From Bacteroides sp. OF04-15BH (lineage in GTDB: Bacteria > Bacteroidota > Bacteroidia > Bacteroidales > Bacteroidaceae): a DNA stretch of 64,000 nucleotides. Positions 26,731 through 35,971 of the stretch are shown in pieces. The notes beneath the pieces were generated by a model. That model was not told the origin of the DNA. It was given only the letters and a program-made list of their open reading frames with translations, and did not search any database. The position numbers were made by a program, and so were the translations under genes. The first letter of the stretch is position 1. Every line of letters starts with the position of its first letter. The DNA lies in assembly GCF_003477995.1 (NCBI RefSeq), contig NZ_QUEM01000021.1, forward strand, positions 1 to 64,000, written 5' to 3'.

Positions 26731-29430
26731 TTATTCAAAGTCACTCTGTTGCTGTTCCACCTCTTTCAAGCGTTTGCGGTTCTGTTCCTGCTGCAAACGG
26801 CGCATCTCCTCTGAAGCAGCATCCCCGGCTTGCAGTCGGTTTTCTTTTTTCGTTTGGTTCTGCTGATATAAGGTTTCCAACTCTTCCTTGTCGGCAATAA
26901 GCGGACGCATCGGTTCTGTGGTCTTCAAGACCAACTCTCCCGATACCGGAGTATGCTTTCCTTGCAGAGTTAGCGATGCCTTGATCCGAATCTCTCCACT
27001 CTCCGGCAACGCACGTACCAATATTGGAGCGGTGCCCCACTGTACGGCACGCGGGTTCGTGAAGTCTTCTTCATCAGCCACCAGTTCACCCGGTCCCTCA
27101 ATCTCAAAACGGATCGTACTGTTATTCAAGCGCTTGATATTGCCCTGATCATCTGTAATGGCAGCTACTACGGTAACCAGATCCGAGCCGTCTGCCCGGG
27201 TTTCCACCCCTTCGTTGTCTACCCACAGTTTGATTTTGGAAGGACGACGTGCCGGATATACCTTATGGGTAGCCACCACTTTTCCATCGATCAATCCTTC
27301 GGCCAACAGATAAGACTCCGCATGCTTTCCTCCCCGGGCCAGTTTCTTATCGTGCATCACATCCCACACATTCGGGAATACAATAATCGGCGACGGCATG
27401 CCACCAGCCTGTTTGTCTTTCTTATAGATATAAGGAGTACTGCCCTGACAGCAGGTCAGACGCACTTCATCACAATTGCTGTAAACCGTTACGTCCTTAG
27501 GAGAGAAAGGAGTCATGGCATTGGCAATATATACCATCGGTCCGCTTTCGGCAATCAGCTCCGGATTTTCATAAGGCGGACGCTGCGCACAGAACATGTA
27601 GTACGACAGTTTCGGCTGACGGTAAGCGTCCATAATGCCGCCATAGAACGGATCGGGATGGTATCCGCGCTGATGGTCAAATGAATGCCACAGACAACCG
27701 CCCACATGCTGCCGCGGATTACGATACAGCGCATCATAGTTGGTATACTGATAATCGGTCTTGGCGTATCCCTGAGCCTGTACCAGCATCGGCACCTCAC
27801 CCCACGAACGGCTGACACGACTCGGAGAATTATGCGAACTCCAGTCGTCCACATTGTCACCCCATTCGCGGGTAAAATAAGCCACATCCGGACTCAGTTC
27901 ATTGGTATTGAAGGCTCCCCCGGCACCGTTCAGCGGATGCGTGAACTGCACCGGGAAGAGTTCATGCCCCTTGGCGGTGACATCACAACCGGTATAGCAA
28001 TATGGATAAGGATATTCCTCTTGAACAATATCCACCACATTCTTGGCAAAATCCTCCGGATACCAGGTTTCGTTCAGAATCGGTTCCCAAAGCCATACGG
28101 AAGGATGATTGCGGTCGCGGCGCACCATATTGCGGATATCGCTATACACCCGCTGGGCAAAAATCGGTTCCTCGTTCCAGAACTGCCATCCCGGTGTGTT
28201 CACGATGACAAACAGTCCTAATTCGTCACAGGCATCCATAAAGGCAGGGTCCTGTGGATAATGCGCATTACGGATCACACGCAGACCGGCATCGCGCAGT
28301 TTTTTGGCATCGCGCCAGTGCAAACTGTTGGAAAGCGCATTACCGATTACGGCAAAATCCTGATGACGATTGGCTCCGATCAGCGGTTCGGGATAAGGCT
28401 TTCCGTTGAGCCAGAAGCCATCCTTCCCCTTGAACTCCACACTGCGGATGCCCACACGACGGCGGCAACCATCCACCACATGCCCTTTGCGGTCCTTGAC
28501 CAGAACGTGCAACTGATACAGATATGGTGAATCCGGTGCCCACAAATGCGGCTGGCGCACCGTCATTTGGGCAGTAGCCACTCCGGTCTGTCCGTCGGCC
28601 ATCGAGATTTTCTGCTCGGCACGGCGCACCAGCTTCCGGTCGCAGTCGTAAAGCTCATACACCACCTTTCCGGTGAAAGCCTTTCCGGCATTGTTGCGGA
28701 TGTGAGCATCCAGACGAATCCCGGCTTCCTTTTCAGACACATCATCGAAAGACACGAACAAACCGCCTCCGGCCTTCACATCCTCATAATTAGGGTCGGT
28801 AATAAACACCGTGTTATGTACCACCATCCAGCAGTCGCGATAGATTCCGCCAAAGTAGGCAAAATCCAGCATGTCCTGCGGCTTTCCGGGAGGATAAGTC
28901 GGATCGTCACTATTATCGGCCCATACGGTGATGACATTGTCGCGTCCGAATTCCAGATACTCACTCACGTCGGCGATGACGGGCAGGAAACCGCCGAAAT
29001 GCTCCTTCACCAGTTTGCCGTTGACCCACACTTTCGACTTGCCCATAATGGCCTCGAAATGCAGGAACATCTTCTTGCCTTTCCAGGCATCCTCGGGCAT
29101 GAAATGCTTGCGGTACCACACCTCACCCTGATAGTTCACACAGCCGCTTGCCTCCGAAGGCAGCAGTTCCGTACCATCGGGCAGAGACACCAATGCCCAT
29201 TCGCTGTCATCAAAATCCACACGCTCGGCACCGGTAACTGCACCTTTGTGGAAACGCCACGCAGGATTCATACTGTAAGCCTGACGCCCGGTATTGGGCA
29301 ACTCAAAAAAACCAGCCGCAGAGAATTCCGGCTGATGGGCCGCTCGCAACGAAAGCGCGCAAAACACCCACAACACAAACAACACCAGTTTCCGAACCGA
29401 AACGGGTTGTATCATACATTTCTTTTCCAT
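26731..29430 (-). CDS. GH2 family beta-glycosidase with charged C-terminal tail
   Basis: 899 residues; the signal peptide may start at Met1 or Met6 (29415). Sugar-binding beta-sandwich (about 55-205), immunoglobulin-like domain (about 215-330) and catalytic barrel (about 335-620). Acid/base Asn453-Glu454 in ILNET and likely nucleophile Glu522 in TREWGDN. DUF4982/big-type C-terminal domains follow (about 730-860). The last 45 residues are an unusual Gln/Glu/Arg-rich predicted coiled coil. GH2 enzymes are beta-galactosidases, glucuronidases or mannosidases; which is not readable. Periplasmic. Last gene of the operon with the glycosidase-like lipoprotein and the sulfatase. Confidence 0.9.
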   Translation of the reverse strand: MEKKCMIQPVSVRKLVLFVLWVFCALSLRAAHQPEFSAAGFFELPNTGRQAYSMNPAWRFHKGAVTGAERVDFDDSEWALVSLPDGTELLPSEASGCVNYQGEVWYRKHFMPEDAWKGKKMFLHFEAIMGKSKVWVNGKLVKEHFGGFLPVIADVSEYLEFGRDNVITVWADNSDDPTYPPGKPQDMLDFAYFGGIYRDCWMVVHNTVFITDPNYEDVKAGGGLFVSFDDVSEKEAGIRLDAHIRNNAGKAFTGKVVYELYDCDRKLVRRAEQKISMADGQTGVATAQMTVRQPHLWAPDSPYLYQLHVLVKDRKGHVVDGCRRRVGIRSVEFKGKDGFWLNGKPYPEPLIGANRHQDFAVIGNALSNSLHWRDAKKLRDAGLRVIRNAHYPQDPAFMDACDELGLFVIVNTPGWQFWNEEPIFAQRVYSDIRNMVRRDRNHPSVWLWEPILNETWYPEDFAKNVVDIVQEEYPYPYCYTGCDVTAKGHELFPVQFTHPLNGAGGAFNTNELSPDVAYFTREWGDNVDDWSSHNSPSRVSRSWGEVPMLVQAQGYAKTDYQYTNYDALYRNPRQHVGGCLWHSFDHQRGYHPDPFYGGIMDAYRQPKLSYYMFCAQRPPYENPELIAESGPMVYIANAMTPFSPKDVTVYSNCDEVRLTCCQGSTPYIYKKDKQAGGMPSPIIVFPNVWDVMHDKKLARGGKHAESYLLAEGLIDGKVVATHKVYPARRPSKIKLWVDNEGVETRADGSDLVTVVAAITDDQGNIKRLNNSTIRFEIEGPGELVADEEDFTNPRAVQWGTAPILVRALPESGEIRIKASLTLQGKHTPVSGELVLKTTEPMRPLIADKEELETLYQQNQTKKENRLQAGDAASEEMRRLQQEQNRKRLKEVEQQQSDFE

Positions 29431-29468
29431 GATTATCAGATGTTTTGGTAATTATCAATCACAAAATA

Positions 29469-32462
29469 CTATTTCCTTTTCAAGAGAAGCAGACAGCCTT
29501 CCTTGCTCTTCACCGGAATCGGTGCCTGCAACTGCAACGATCCGGCAGTCTGGAAGTCGGCCACCTCCGGCTTCTCCAGAGTGACCTGATCGGGACGCAT
29601 GCCCAACGCATTCCAGTCAAACGACAGAGTGACCGTCTTATCCTGATTGCTGAAGTTACCCACAGACACCAGTACCTGATCCGCCTTCACATAAGCCGTG
29701 GCCTTTACCTCCGGATCCGAAGTCCGTACCGGGCAGTCCTCATCCCAATAACCCAACATGCGGGCCTCACCGATACCGAAGGAATCCCAAAGGGCCCAGA
29801 CGGGAGCCGGAGAATAGGCGCCGTAAGAATGACGGGCAGTAGCTCCGTAAACCATTCCCAGGAAACGGTTTCCTCCGTCCTGAAGCATCTCGCTCATCTG
29901 CCCGAAAGGTATTCCGGAGAAGGTGACGAACCACTCATCGGGCCTCATCTGGTTATAGCGGAAACTTTCCCCAAACCACAGGCGGTCCACATAAGGGAAG
30001 AAACCGGTGTACTGGTTGGCCGGACCGACAGAGTATCCCGTATTGGAATGCAGGTCGATCAAGGCTCCGGGGTGATACTGCTCCATAATCTTGCGCATTC
30101 TCTTCATCACCGGACGGTCGAAGGACACATCATCCATATAGATGCCGTCGAGGTCATAATTCTGGAACATCCAGCGCAGTCCCTCCAGATAGTAATTGAT
30201 CCAGCGGGAGAAACCGGTCAGCACCAGAGCGGCATCAGCCGTTTCCTGAGGTAGCTCCGTGTACCAGGCCGGACGATAGTCATCAATCAGATGTTCGCAG
30301 TGCCAAGGTAATCCATAACCCACTCCCGGAGCAAAAATCTCATGGTTCAAGCTCTTCAGGGCATAGATTTCCGTGGCATAGTTTGTCAGTTCGCGGATGG
30401 TATAATAAAGCTTTACTTTGCGGCCGAACTCATGCTCATGTCTGATGAAGGCCTTCAGGGAGTCCTGCACGATAAACGGATAATTGATGACCGGATTCAG
30501 TTTCTGGGCATGATGGATATTAATGATGTTGGCCCCTTCTTCTGCCGCCTTGTCAAAACCGGTGTGCGGCGCATGGTAATAGCGCTCAGAGAAATGTTTC
30601 CGGCTGTCTACAGGTTTCACCGGGGTTATCAGCAGATCGAATTCATACTGACTCGGTTCCGCACGGAGTGTATCGGCTCCCGTACTGGCCACCACCAGAG
30701 CCTTCTCGCCTTTGTTTCCCGACACGCTGACCGTTCCCCGTCCTCCATTGGCCCAGGCCTCGGGAGGAGCCGGCTTATAGTCGTTGAGTAACGGACCGTG
30801 ATAACTGCCTCCCCGGTATTCCACGTGCAGACCGGCCTTGGCATTGCCCATCCAGTAGCTGTCCCACGGACCTTTCCAGTCCCACCGGTAGGAAGCCGGA
30901 CGGAAGCCACCGCTGAAGCCTGTTCCCATGAAATATTCCGAAGCATAAGGTGTATAGTCTGTTTCAAGACGGACGTCCTTCACCGGCAACGGAGAGGACG
31001 AAGAGACTTTCAGGTTGTAATGAACATAACCGTCGTACTCGATCGAAGCCTCGCTTTCGAAGGATATGCCCTCTCTCCGGCACGAAGCCGTCCAGGTCAC
31101 CAGCCCGTCGGCCTTCTTTTGCAAGGAAACATTCTGGGCCTCAAAAGCCACCGGACCGCGGTCGGTCGTCACGACGAAACGGAACGGAGCCGCCAACACT
31201 TCCCGGTCATTCACACGGATAGAAGCCGGCAGACCGTTTCCATCCACCTGCAAGGTCTTGTCCGTAGCCGTTATGGTGCGCCCGTCGAGCTGCATGGCCG
31301 TATAAGGCTTTACCGGATTGTCGTCCATCCCGATGGTGGAATTCAGCCACCGCAGACGGGCATGCCGCCACAGGTCATTATCTCCCTTATCGGCCAGCAC
31401 CTCTTTCGTGACGCGTATCTCCAGCGGAATGTTCCGAGTGTCGCCGCCCACACAGGTAAAAGTCACATTTCCTTTATATACGCCCGGTGCCGCCGTTTCG
31501 GGTATCTGAACCCCACACCACAAGGCCTGCACCTTTCCCTGAGGGACATTCACCGTGAATTTTATCGGTTTGCCGTCCCAGTTGATTCCTTCCTGATTAA
31601 AGCAGGTGATGTTCTCCTTGGGGATTATTTCCTTTCCGTTGGACAGATCGGAGAAAGCAAGATGCACCTCGCTGATGTCCTGCCGGGCGGCCCAGACTCC
31701 AATCTGCCAGGTATAATACTCATTGCGCTGCGCCACTCCCGAAAAACCTTTTTTCGCCCCGGTCTTTACCCAGCGGGCCGGAAGACTGTTGGTCAGCCGG
31801 ATGGGGAAAGCACGGTCTTCGGGAAAGAGCACGGGATTGCCCGCATAGACATTTTTCAGACTGTCCGTCTCCCGCCGGGTGGCAGCCAGTCCCATCGGCG
31901 TAAAGGCATCAAAGCGCGAACGGCTCTCAAAGCGCACCACTTTAGCGCTGCGAATCTCTCCGGACAGACTGTTCTTCCAATTCTCATCCGCCTCATAGAC
32001 CGGAGGCAGATAATCATTCCACGGATTCCCGTAACGGGCATCGTCCCATCCTTTCCGGTATTTATAGGGCAGATAATAAACATAATACAAACCGTCGCCG
32101 GCCACAGGTTCAAAGGCCACCGTTGCCGATTCGGCCGAAAAGTCGGAAACCCGCACATTCCGGATTTCCTTACCAGAACGCGCATCCACCACGACCACTT
32201 TTTTGGTTTCGGGTCTCAAATCCGGACGCCGCCAAGGCAAACGCACCTGCACCGCATTCCGTCCCTGCGCGCCGTCCACCTGCACCACTGCCCGATGATT
32301 GCCGTGCTGATCGGCCTGCCACATGGAGTCGGCCACAACAAACGGAATGCCGTCGGGAGCAAAAGAACGGTATTGACTGTCACCGTCCGGCGCAATAACT
32401 TTGGGGGCACAAGCCGAGCAGAATGCCAATATGGCTGTGCAAAATAAGAATGATGTCTTCAT
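29469..32462 (-). CDS. Glycoside hydrolase-like lipoprotein (DUF6067-like)
   Basis: 997 residues with a lipoprotein-type signal (AFCSAC, Cys18). The N-terminal half is beta-rich. The C-terminal half contains a barrel-like region with GFDKAAEEGANIINIHHAQ, HCEHLIDDYRPAWY, and LDGIYMDDVSFDRPVMKRM, where the acidic DD is positioned like a catalytic pair in clan GH-D-like enzymes, then DLHSNTGYS and WFGESFRYN. I recognise this as resembling DUF6067/GH123-like Bacteroides proteins but cannot name the family firmly. It lies 38 nt upstream of the GH2 gene and 24 nt downstream of the sulfatase, so it acts in the same glycan pathway. Confidence 0.7.
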   Translation of the reverse strand: MKTSFLFCTAILAFCSACAPKVIAPDGDSQYRSFAPDGIPFVVADSMWQADQHGNHRAVVQVDGAQGRNAVQVRLPWRRPDLRPETKKVVVVDARSGKEIRNVRVSDFSAESATVAFEPVAGDGLYYVYYLPYKYRKGWDDARYGNPWNDYLPPVYEADENWKNSLSGEIRSAKVVRFESRSRFDAFTPMGLAATRRETDSLKNVYAGNPVLFPEDRAFPIRLTNSLPARWVKTGAKKGFSGVAQRNEYYTWQIGVWAARQDISEVHLAFSDLSNGKEIIPKENITCFNQEGINWDGKPIKFTVNVPQGKVQALWCGVQIPETAAPGVYKGNVTFTCVGGDTRNIPLEIRVTKEVLADKGDNDLWRHARLRWLNSTIGMDDNPVKPYTAMQLDGRTITATDKTLQVDGNGLPASIRVNDREVLAAPFRFVVTTDRGPVAFEAQNVSLQKKADGLVTWTASCRREGISFESEASIEYDGYVHYNLKVSSSSPLPVKDVRLETDYTPYASEYFMGTGFSGGFRPASYRWDWKGPWDSYWMGNAKAGLHVEYRGGSYHGPLLNDYKPAPPEAWANGGRGTVSVSGNKGEKALVVASTGADTLRAEPSQYEFDLLITPVKPVDSRKHFSERYYHAPHTGFDKAAEEGANIINIHHAQKLNPVINYPFIVQDSLKAFIRHEHEFGRKVKLYYTIRELTNYATEIYALKSLNHEIFAPGVGYGLPWHCEHLIDDYRPAWYTELPQETADAALVLTGFSRWINYYLEGLRWMFQNYDLDGIYMDDVSFDRPVMKRMRKIMEQYHPGALIDLHSNTGYSVGPANQYTGFFPYVDRLWFGESFRYNQMRPDEWFVTFSGIPFGQMSEMLQDGGNRFLGMVYGATARHSYGAYSPAPVWALWDSFGIGEARMLGYWDEDCPVRTSDPEVKATAYVKADQVLVSVGNFSNQDKTVTLSFDWNALGMRPDQVTLEKPEVADFQTAGSLQLQAPIPVKSKEGCLLLLKRK

Positions 32463-32486
32463 AGTCTTTCTTAGAATTAAAAGTGT

Positions 32487-34052
32487 TTATTCCCCGCGTT
32501 GGTCGGGATTCTTGGCTTTATAGAAGTTAATTCGTTCCGTCCAGCTCTTGTCTTCGAGCGGGAACACCTTATGGGTGTTGGCCCACTCCACCCATTCGGC
32601 TTCGAGCGCCTCCACCCGTTCAGGGTCCTGCTTTGCCAGATCCTGAGTCTCAAACGGATCACGGCTCAGATCATATAGTTCCCACGCCACATTGCGGTTG
32701 GCACACACCAGCTTCCAGGTACCGTGAATCATGGCACACGATCCCTGATGCTCAAAGAAAAGCGTACGCTCGTGAGTTTTTCCATCCTGAATCACCGGCA
32801 ACAGGTTCTCACCCGGCAAATCAGAGTGAGCCATCTTTTTGGGGTAGCGCACACCGCCCAAAGCCATGCAGGTAGGCATCACATCTATGATATGCGCCGG
32901 CTGGTCACAGACCTCTCCCTGGTGTATATTCTTTTTCGGGTCGCCATAGGTCAGGATAAACGGTGTGCTCGTACCGCCCTGAAAGCACCATTTCTTATAA
33001 CTGCGATAAGGGGTGTTCGACAGGTCGGACATCAGCTGACCGATAAATCCACCTTCCTCGGTGGCTCCGTTATCACTTAAAAACAGGAACACGGTGTTCT
33101 CCATCATTCCTTTGTCGCGAATGGCCTGCACCAGTTTGCCGATGCCCTCATCCATAATCTCAATCATGGCGGCATAAGTAGCCATACCTTCAATCCACTG
33201 CTTCTGCTGCTGTTCGTTCAGATCGGTCCATGCCGGACGCTTTCCTCCGAACTCACGGTCGAACAAGGGCAGAGTCATCGTATCGGGCACCAGACCCAAC
33301 TGCTTCTGTTTCTCGAAACGCTGACGGCGCAACACATCGTAGCCCACACGATAGCGCTCACGACATTTTGCTACCGCCTCGGCCGGAGCCTGTAACGGCA
33401 AGTGGGGCGCATAGTGGGCCACATACAGAAACATGGGTTTCTTCGCATCATGGCGCTGCACAAAGCACACGGCCGAATCGGTAATGGCCCGGGTGTAGTA
33501 ATAGTCATCCGGCACCTCAGTAATCGGAGTCAGATCGTTATACAAAGGTTTGGGCTTATAATAACTGCCGCCGCCATGCAGGCAACCGTAATAGCGGTCA
33601 AAGCCCCGCTGCACCGGATAGCTTCCGTTAGGACGGTCATAAGCACCGGTCGTTGTCACATGCCATTTGCCACTCATGTAAGTAGCATAGCCACCGGCAC
33701 GCATGATCTCGGCAATCGTGGGATATTCGGCATCAATCTGACCGCGGTAACCCGGACGATGCTCGTCCACCTCGGCCATCCATCCCATACCTACCTGATG
33801 CTGGTATCTTCCGGTGAGCAAGGCCGCACGGCTGGGACAACTGCGGCCGGTATTTTTGAACTGGCTGAAGCGGATTCCGGCATCGGCCAGACGGTCTATA
33901 TTCGGGGTTTGTATTTCGCTGCCATAGCAGCCCAAATCAGAAAAGCCCATATCATCACACAAAATCAGTACGATATTGGGAGCTTGTGCATTTCGTGCCA
34001 TCAGCTGTCCGGACGCAGACAGCAACATGGTGGTCAAAAGCAGTTTGTTCAT
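32487..34052 (-). CDS. Secreted sulfatase, Ser-type active site
   Basis: 521 residues from the ATG at 34052, which opens a clean signal peptide (MNKLLLTTMLLSASGQLMA); the frame is open further upstream but lacks sense there. Metal ligands CDDMGF (Asp33-Asp34) follow the alkaline-phosphatase fold. The modification site is Ser71-Cys72-Pro73-Ser74-Arg75, i.e. (C/S)xPxR with Ser at the formylglycine position, followed by AALLTGRYQHQVG. Later SGKWHV and LSDNGATEEGG supply further ligands. Removes sulfate esters from glycans in the periplasm and needs an anaerobic sulfatase-maturating enzyme encoded elsewhere. First gene of the three-gene operon. Confidence 0.93.
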   Translation of the reverse strand: MNKLLLTTMLLSASGQLMARNAQAPNIVLILCDDMGFSDLGCYGSEIQTPNIDRLADAGIRFSQFKNTGRSCPSRAALLTGRYQHQVGMGWMAEVDEHRPGYRGQIDAEYPTIAEIMRAGGYATYMSGKWHVTTTGAYDRPNGSYPVQRGFDRYYGCLHGGGSYYKPKPLYNDLTPITEVPDDYYYTRAITDSAVCFVQRHDAKKPMFLYVAHYAPHLPLQAPAEAVAKCRERYRVGYDVLRRQRFEKQKQLGLVPDTMTLPLFDREFGGKRPAWTDLNEQQQKQWIEGMATYAAMIEIMDEGIGKLVQAIRDKGMMENTVFLFLSDNGATEEGGFIGQLMSDLSNTPYRSYKKWCFQGGTSTPFILTYGDPKKNIHQGEVCDQPAHIIDVMPTCMALGGVRYPKKMAHSDLPGENLLPVIQDGKTHERTLFFEHQGSCAMIHGTWKLVCANRNVAWELYDLSRDPFETQDLAKQDPERVEALEAEWVEWANTHKVFPLEDKSWTERINFYKAKNPDQRGE

Positions 34053-34111
34053 AAAATATAATGTAAATAAGGGTAAAGTAAAAAGGTTGTATTCTATTCT
34101 TATCGTATCAA

Positions 34112-34119
34112 CAAAATTA
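34112..34119 (-). promoter_or_regulatory. Possible -7 element for sulfatase operon
   Basis: Reads TAATTTTG on the - strand, matching TAnnTTTG, 60 nt upstream of the sulfatase start; no good TTTG box at the right distance. Confidence 0.4.
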
Positions 34120-34162
34120 GCAAAAAACGGACGAAGATAAAAGAAAGCGGGGCATAAAAAAA

Positions 34163-34181
34163 TCCCGCAATGTGCGGGATC
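34163..34181 (-). terminator. Terminator of hemolysin III-like gene
   Basis: On the - strand ATCCCGCA-CAT-TGCGGGAT followed by a T-run (34162-34157). Lies 17 nt past the stop of the 34198-34851 gene and insulates the sulfatase operon. Confidence 0.88.
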
Positions 34182-34197
34182 TACCGATTCTTTGGAA

Positions 34198-34851
34198 TCA
34201 GGACAAATAATCTTCCAAAGCAATCCAGACAGCCCAGATGTGACAGAACGACCCACCGAGCACAAAGAAATGGAACACGGAGTGCATGTAGCGCCGCCGG
34301 TTCATGCTGTAAAACAACGCTCCGGTGATGAAACAAAGTCCTTCGCCCGCAATCCACCAGAGCACTTCGGGACGCACGCTTTCCATCAGCGGACGGAAAG
34401 CGGCCACAATGCTCAGCCCCATACCGATATAACAGAGGGTTTCCAGATTGCTGTGTTCCTTGAGATTACGGAAAGTGAGCACCGTACCCACCGCCGCGCA
34501 GGTCCACACAAAGGCAAACAGTCCCCATCCCCAACCGGCTTCCTCACGCAACACAGTGAGCACCAGAGGCGAATAGCTGCCGGCAATGTGCCAGTAAATG
34601 GCGGCATGATCAAAGCGCCGCAACCGTTCTTTCCACACGCTCCGGGCCGGCAGTCCGTGATAGATGGCAGAACACAGATAGGACGAAAGCATGCCGAACA
34701 GATACAGACTGACACCGAACACCGCCCAGCGGCTGCCCGCCTGCCAACAGACCTGAAGCATCAGCACCCCTATCAGAATGCCCAGCACAGCCCCTCCGGC
34801 ATGCGACCAGGTGTTGGTGCGCTCTTCTCCTTTTGTATATCGAATGGCCAT
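34198..34851 (-). CDS. trhA: Hemolysin III family (PAQR-type) membrane protein
   Basis: 217 residues, seven predicted membrane helices. Family motifs are in order: EERTNTWSHAGG near the N-terminus, SSYLCSAIYHG after helix 2, RRFDHAAIYWHIAGSYSP, and a closing HFFVLGGSFCHIWAV. The conserved His/Ser/Asp residues form a zinc site in PAQR relatives. Members influence membrane fluidity or ion homeostasis; the haemolysin name is historical. It follows a small two-helix membrane protein gene on the same strand with 34 nt between. Confidence 0.9.
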   Translation of the reverse strand: MAIRYTKGEERTNTWSHAGGAVLGILIGVLMLQVCWQAGSRWAVFGVSLYLFGMLSSYLCSAIYHGLPARSVWKERLRRFDHAAIYWHIAGSYSPLVLTVLREEAGWGWGLFAFVWTCAAVGTVLTFRNLKEHSNLETLCYIGMGLSIVAAFRPLMESVRPEVLWWIAGEGLCFITGALFYSMNRRRYMHSVFHFFVLGGSFCHIWAVWIALEDYLS

Positions 34852-34885
34852 AACCGTCAGATTTTAGATATGTGTCGTTGCTTGA

Positions 34886-35107
34886 TTACATGGAATATAT
34901 CAGCACCAGAGTGTAGATGATGCAGACAATACCGATGGCCAGCAAGCCTACGGAACCGAGCAGTAACGTGCGGTCGTGAGACTTCAAGGCACCTAAAATT
35001 CCAATCACACCACTCACCGGAATTCCTACCGGCAAGGCAAACACTCCAAAGAGCAGGAAGGTGACTAAAATCACCGCTCCCATAGCAATAAGAATTTTTG
35101 TTCTCAT
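34886..35107 (-). CDS. Small two-helix membrane protein
   Basis: 73 residues from the ATG at 35107 (a longer frame to 35209 would overlap the CCG protein). Two hydrophobic stretches, about 5-28 and 45-72, separated by a polar turn GALKSHDRT. No recognisable domain. Location between the CCG-domain gene (58 nt upstream) and the hemolysin III-like gene suggests co-transcription. Function unknown. Confidence 0.7.
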   Translation of the reverse strand: MRTKILIAMGAVILVTFLLFGVFALPVGIPVSGVIGILGALKSHDRTLLLGSVGLLAIGIVCIIYTLVLIYSM

Positions 35108-35165
35108 AACAAGATCATTTTTCCGTGAAACATTCTGAATCATCGTTCTTTCGCAGTCCCCGTCC

Positions 35166-35834
35166 CTATTCTGTCTTTTGCATCCGGCGGAAAGCCAGCA
35201 GTTTTCCATTCCAGGGTTCTATATCGGCATCGGCCATCACAGTTGGTTCGCCAAAAAGCAGGTCCAGAAGATAGCGGGGCTTTTTCCCGCCCACCGTCAT
35301 GCTCATGATACAGGAAGCGCAATAGACAACCACGTCCTCCACCGGCATTTCATCGGCCCGGCTTCTCATCAGGGTGGCCACCTTTTCGTTCGGCAATTTG
35401 CCGTAAAAGACCTGCCCGCAACATTTGGCTCTCGCACCGGTCTTCTCAGGCTCCAACAACTCGATATTCATGCGCCCCAGCAAGCGGCGCACCGTTTCCA
35501 GATGCTCAGGTTGTGTGCGGGCCGCACAGGTGTCCTGAATCGTCATCCGGATGCCCCCGTAATCCGGAAAAGGAAAGCTTTCGCTTTGGAGCAGCGTTTT
35601 CAGAAAGAATTCCGTGGTGCACTGGGGATAGTTCTGTTCATACTGCCTGACGCAGGTACTGCAAGGCGTGATGATGTGGGTTCCTTTGTCCAGCGGAGGA
35701 CGGTCAAAACAGCATATCTGCTGCAAATCCACATCTCCATACAGCTCCGCAATCACCTTTCCCAACTTTTCCGCCAGATACGGCTTGTAACAAAGCAGCG
35801 CACAACCGGGTGCGTATACCATTTTCTTCATCAA
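35166..35834 (-). CDS. CCG-domain (cysteine-rich) Fe-S protein
   Basis: 222 residues; start is MMKKMVYAPG at 35834 or one codon later. Two cysteine-rich units: PGCALLCY and TPCSTCVRQY in the first half, then AKCCGQVFYG and YCASCIMSM in the second, with CCG as in heterodisulfide reductase subunit B and glycolate oxidase iron-sulfur proteins. Such domains bind a non-cubane or 4Fe-4S cluster and handle thiol/disulfide or quinone chemistry. No partner subunit is encoded nearby, so the role is open. Confidence 0.85.
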   Translation of the reverse strand: MMKKMVYAPGCALLCYKPYLAEKLGKVIAELYGDVDLQQICCFDRPPLDKGTHIITPCSTCVRQYEQNYPQCTTEFFLKTLLQSESFPFPDYGGIRMTIQDTCAARTQPEHLETVRRLLGRMNIELLEPEKTGARAKCCGQVFYGKLPNEKVATLMRSRADEMPVEDVVVYCASCIMSMTVGGKKPRYLLDLLFGEPTVMADADIEPWNGKLLAFRRMQKTE

Positions 35835-35940
35835 GAACGAATTAATAAGTTTGATTTAAAGATAGGAAATAATCTCAAAGTGAAAGGATAAAGATACACA
35901 AAATAACAATATCTCGTTTTATTTTGCATCAGTTTTTTAT

Positions 35941-35948
35941 TACTTTTG
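35941..35948 (+). promoter_or_regulatory. -7 element for cyclase gene
   Basis: TACTTTTG matches TAnnTTTG, 23 nt upstream of the start; the upstream box at the right spacing is TTTT rather than TTTG. Confidence 0.5.
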
Positions 35949-35971
35949 CCCGCGAACCAAAAACAAGAAAC

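Noticed and set aside
30798..32447. 549-codon ORF on the + strand
   Set aside because: It is the antisense shadow of the glycosidase-like lipoprotein gene; composition and His/Arg/Pro bias are typical of such shadows.
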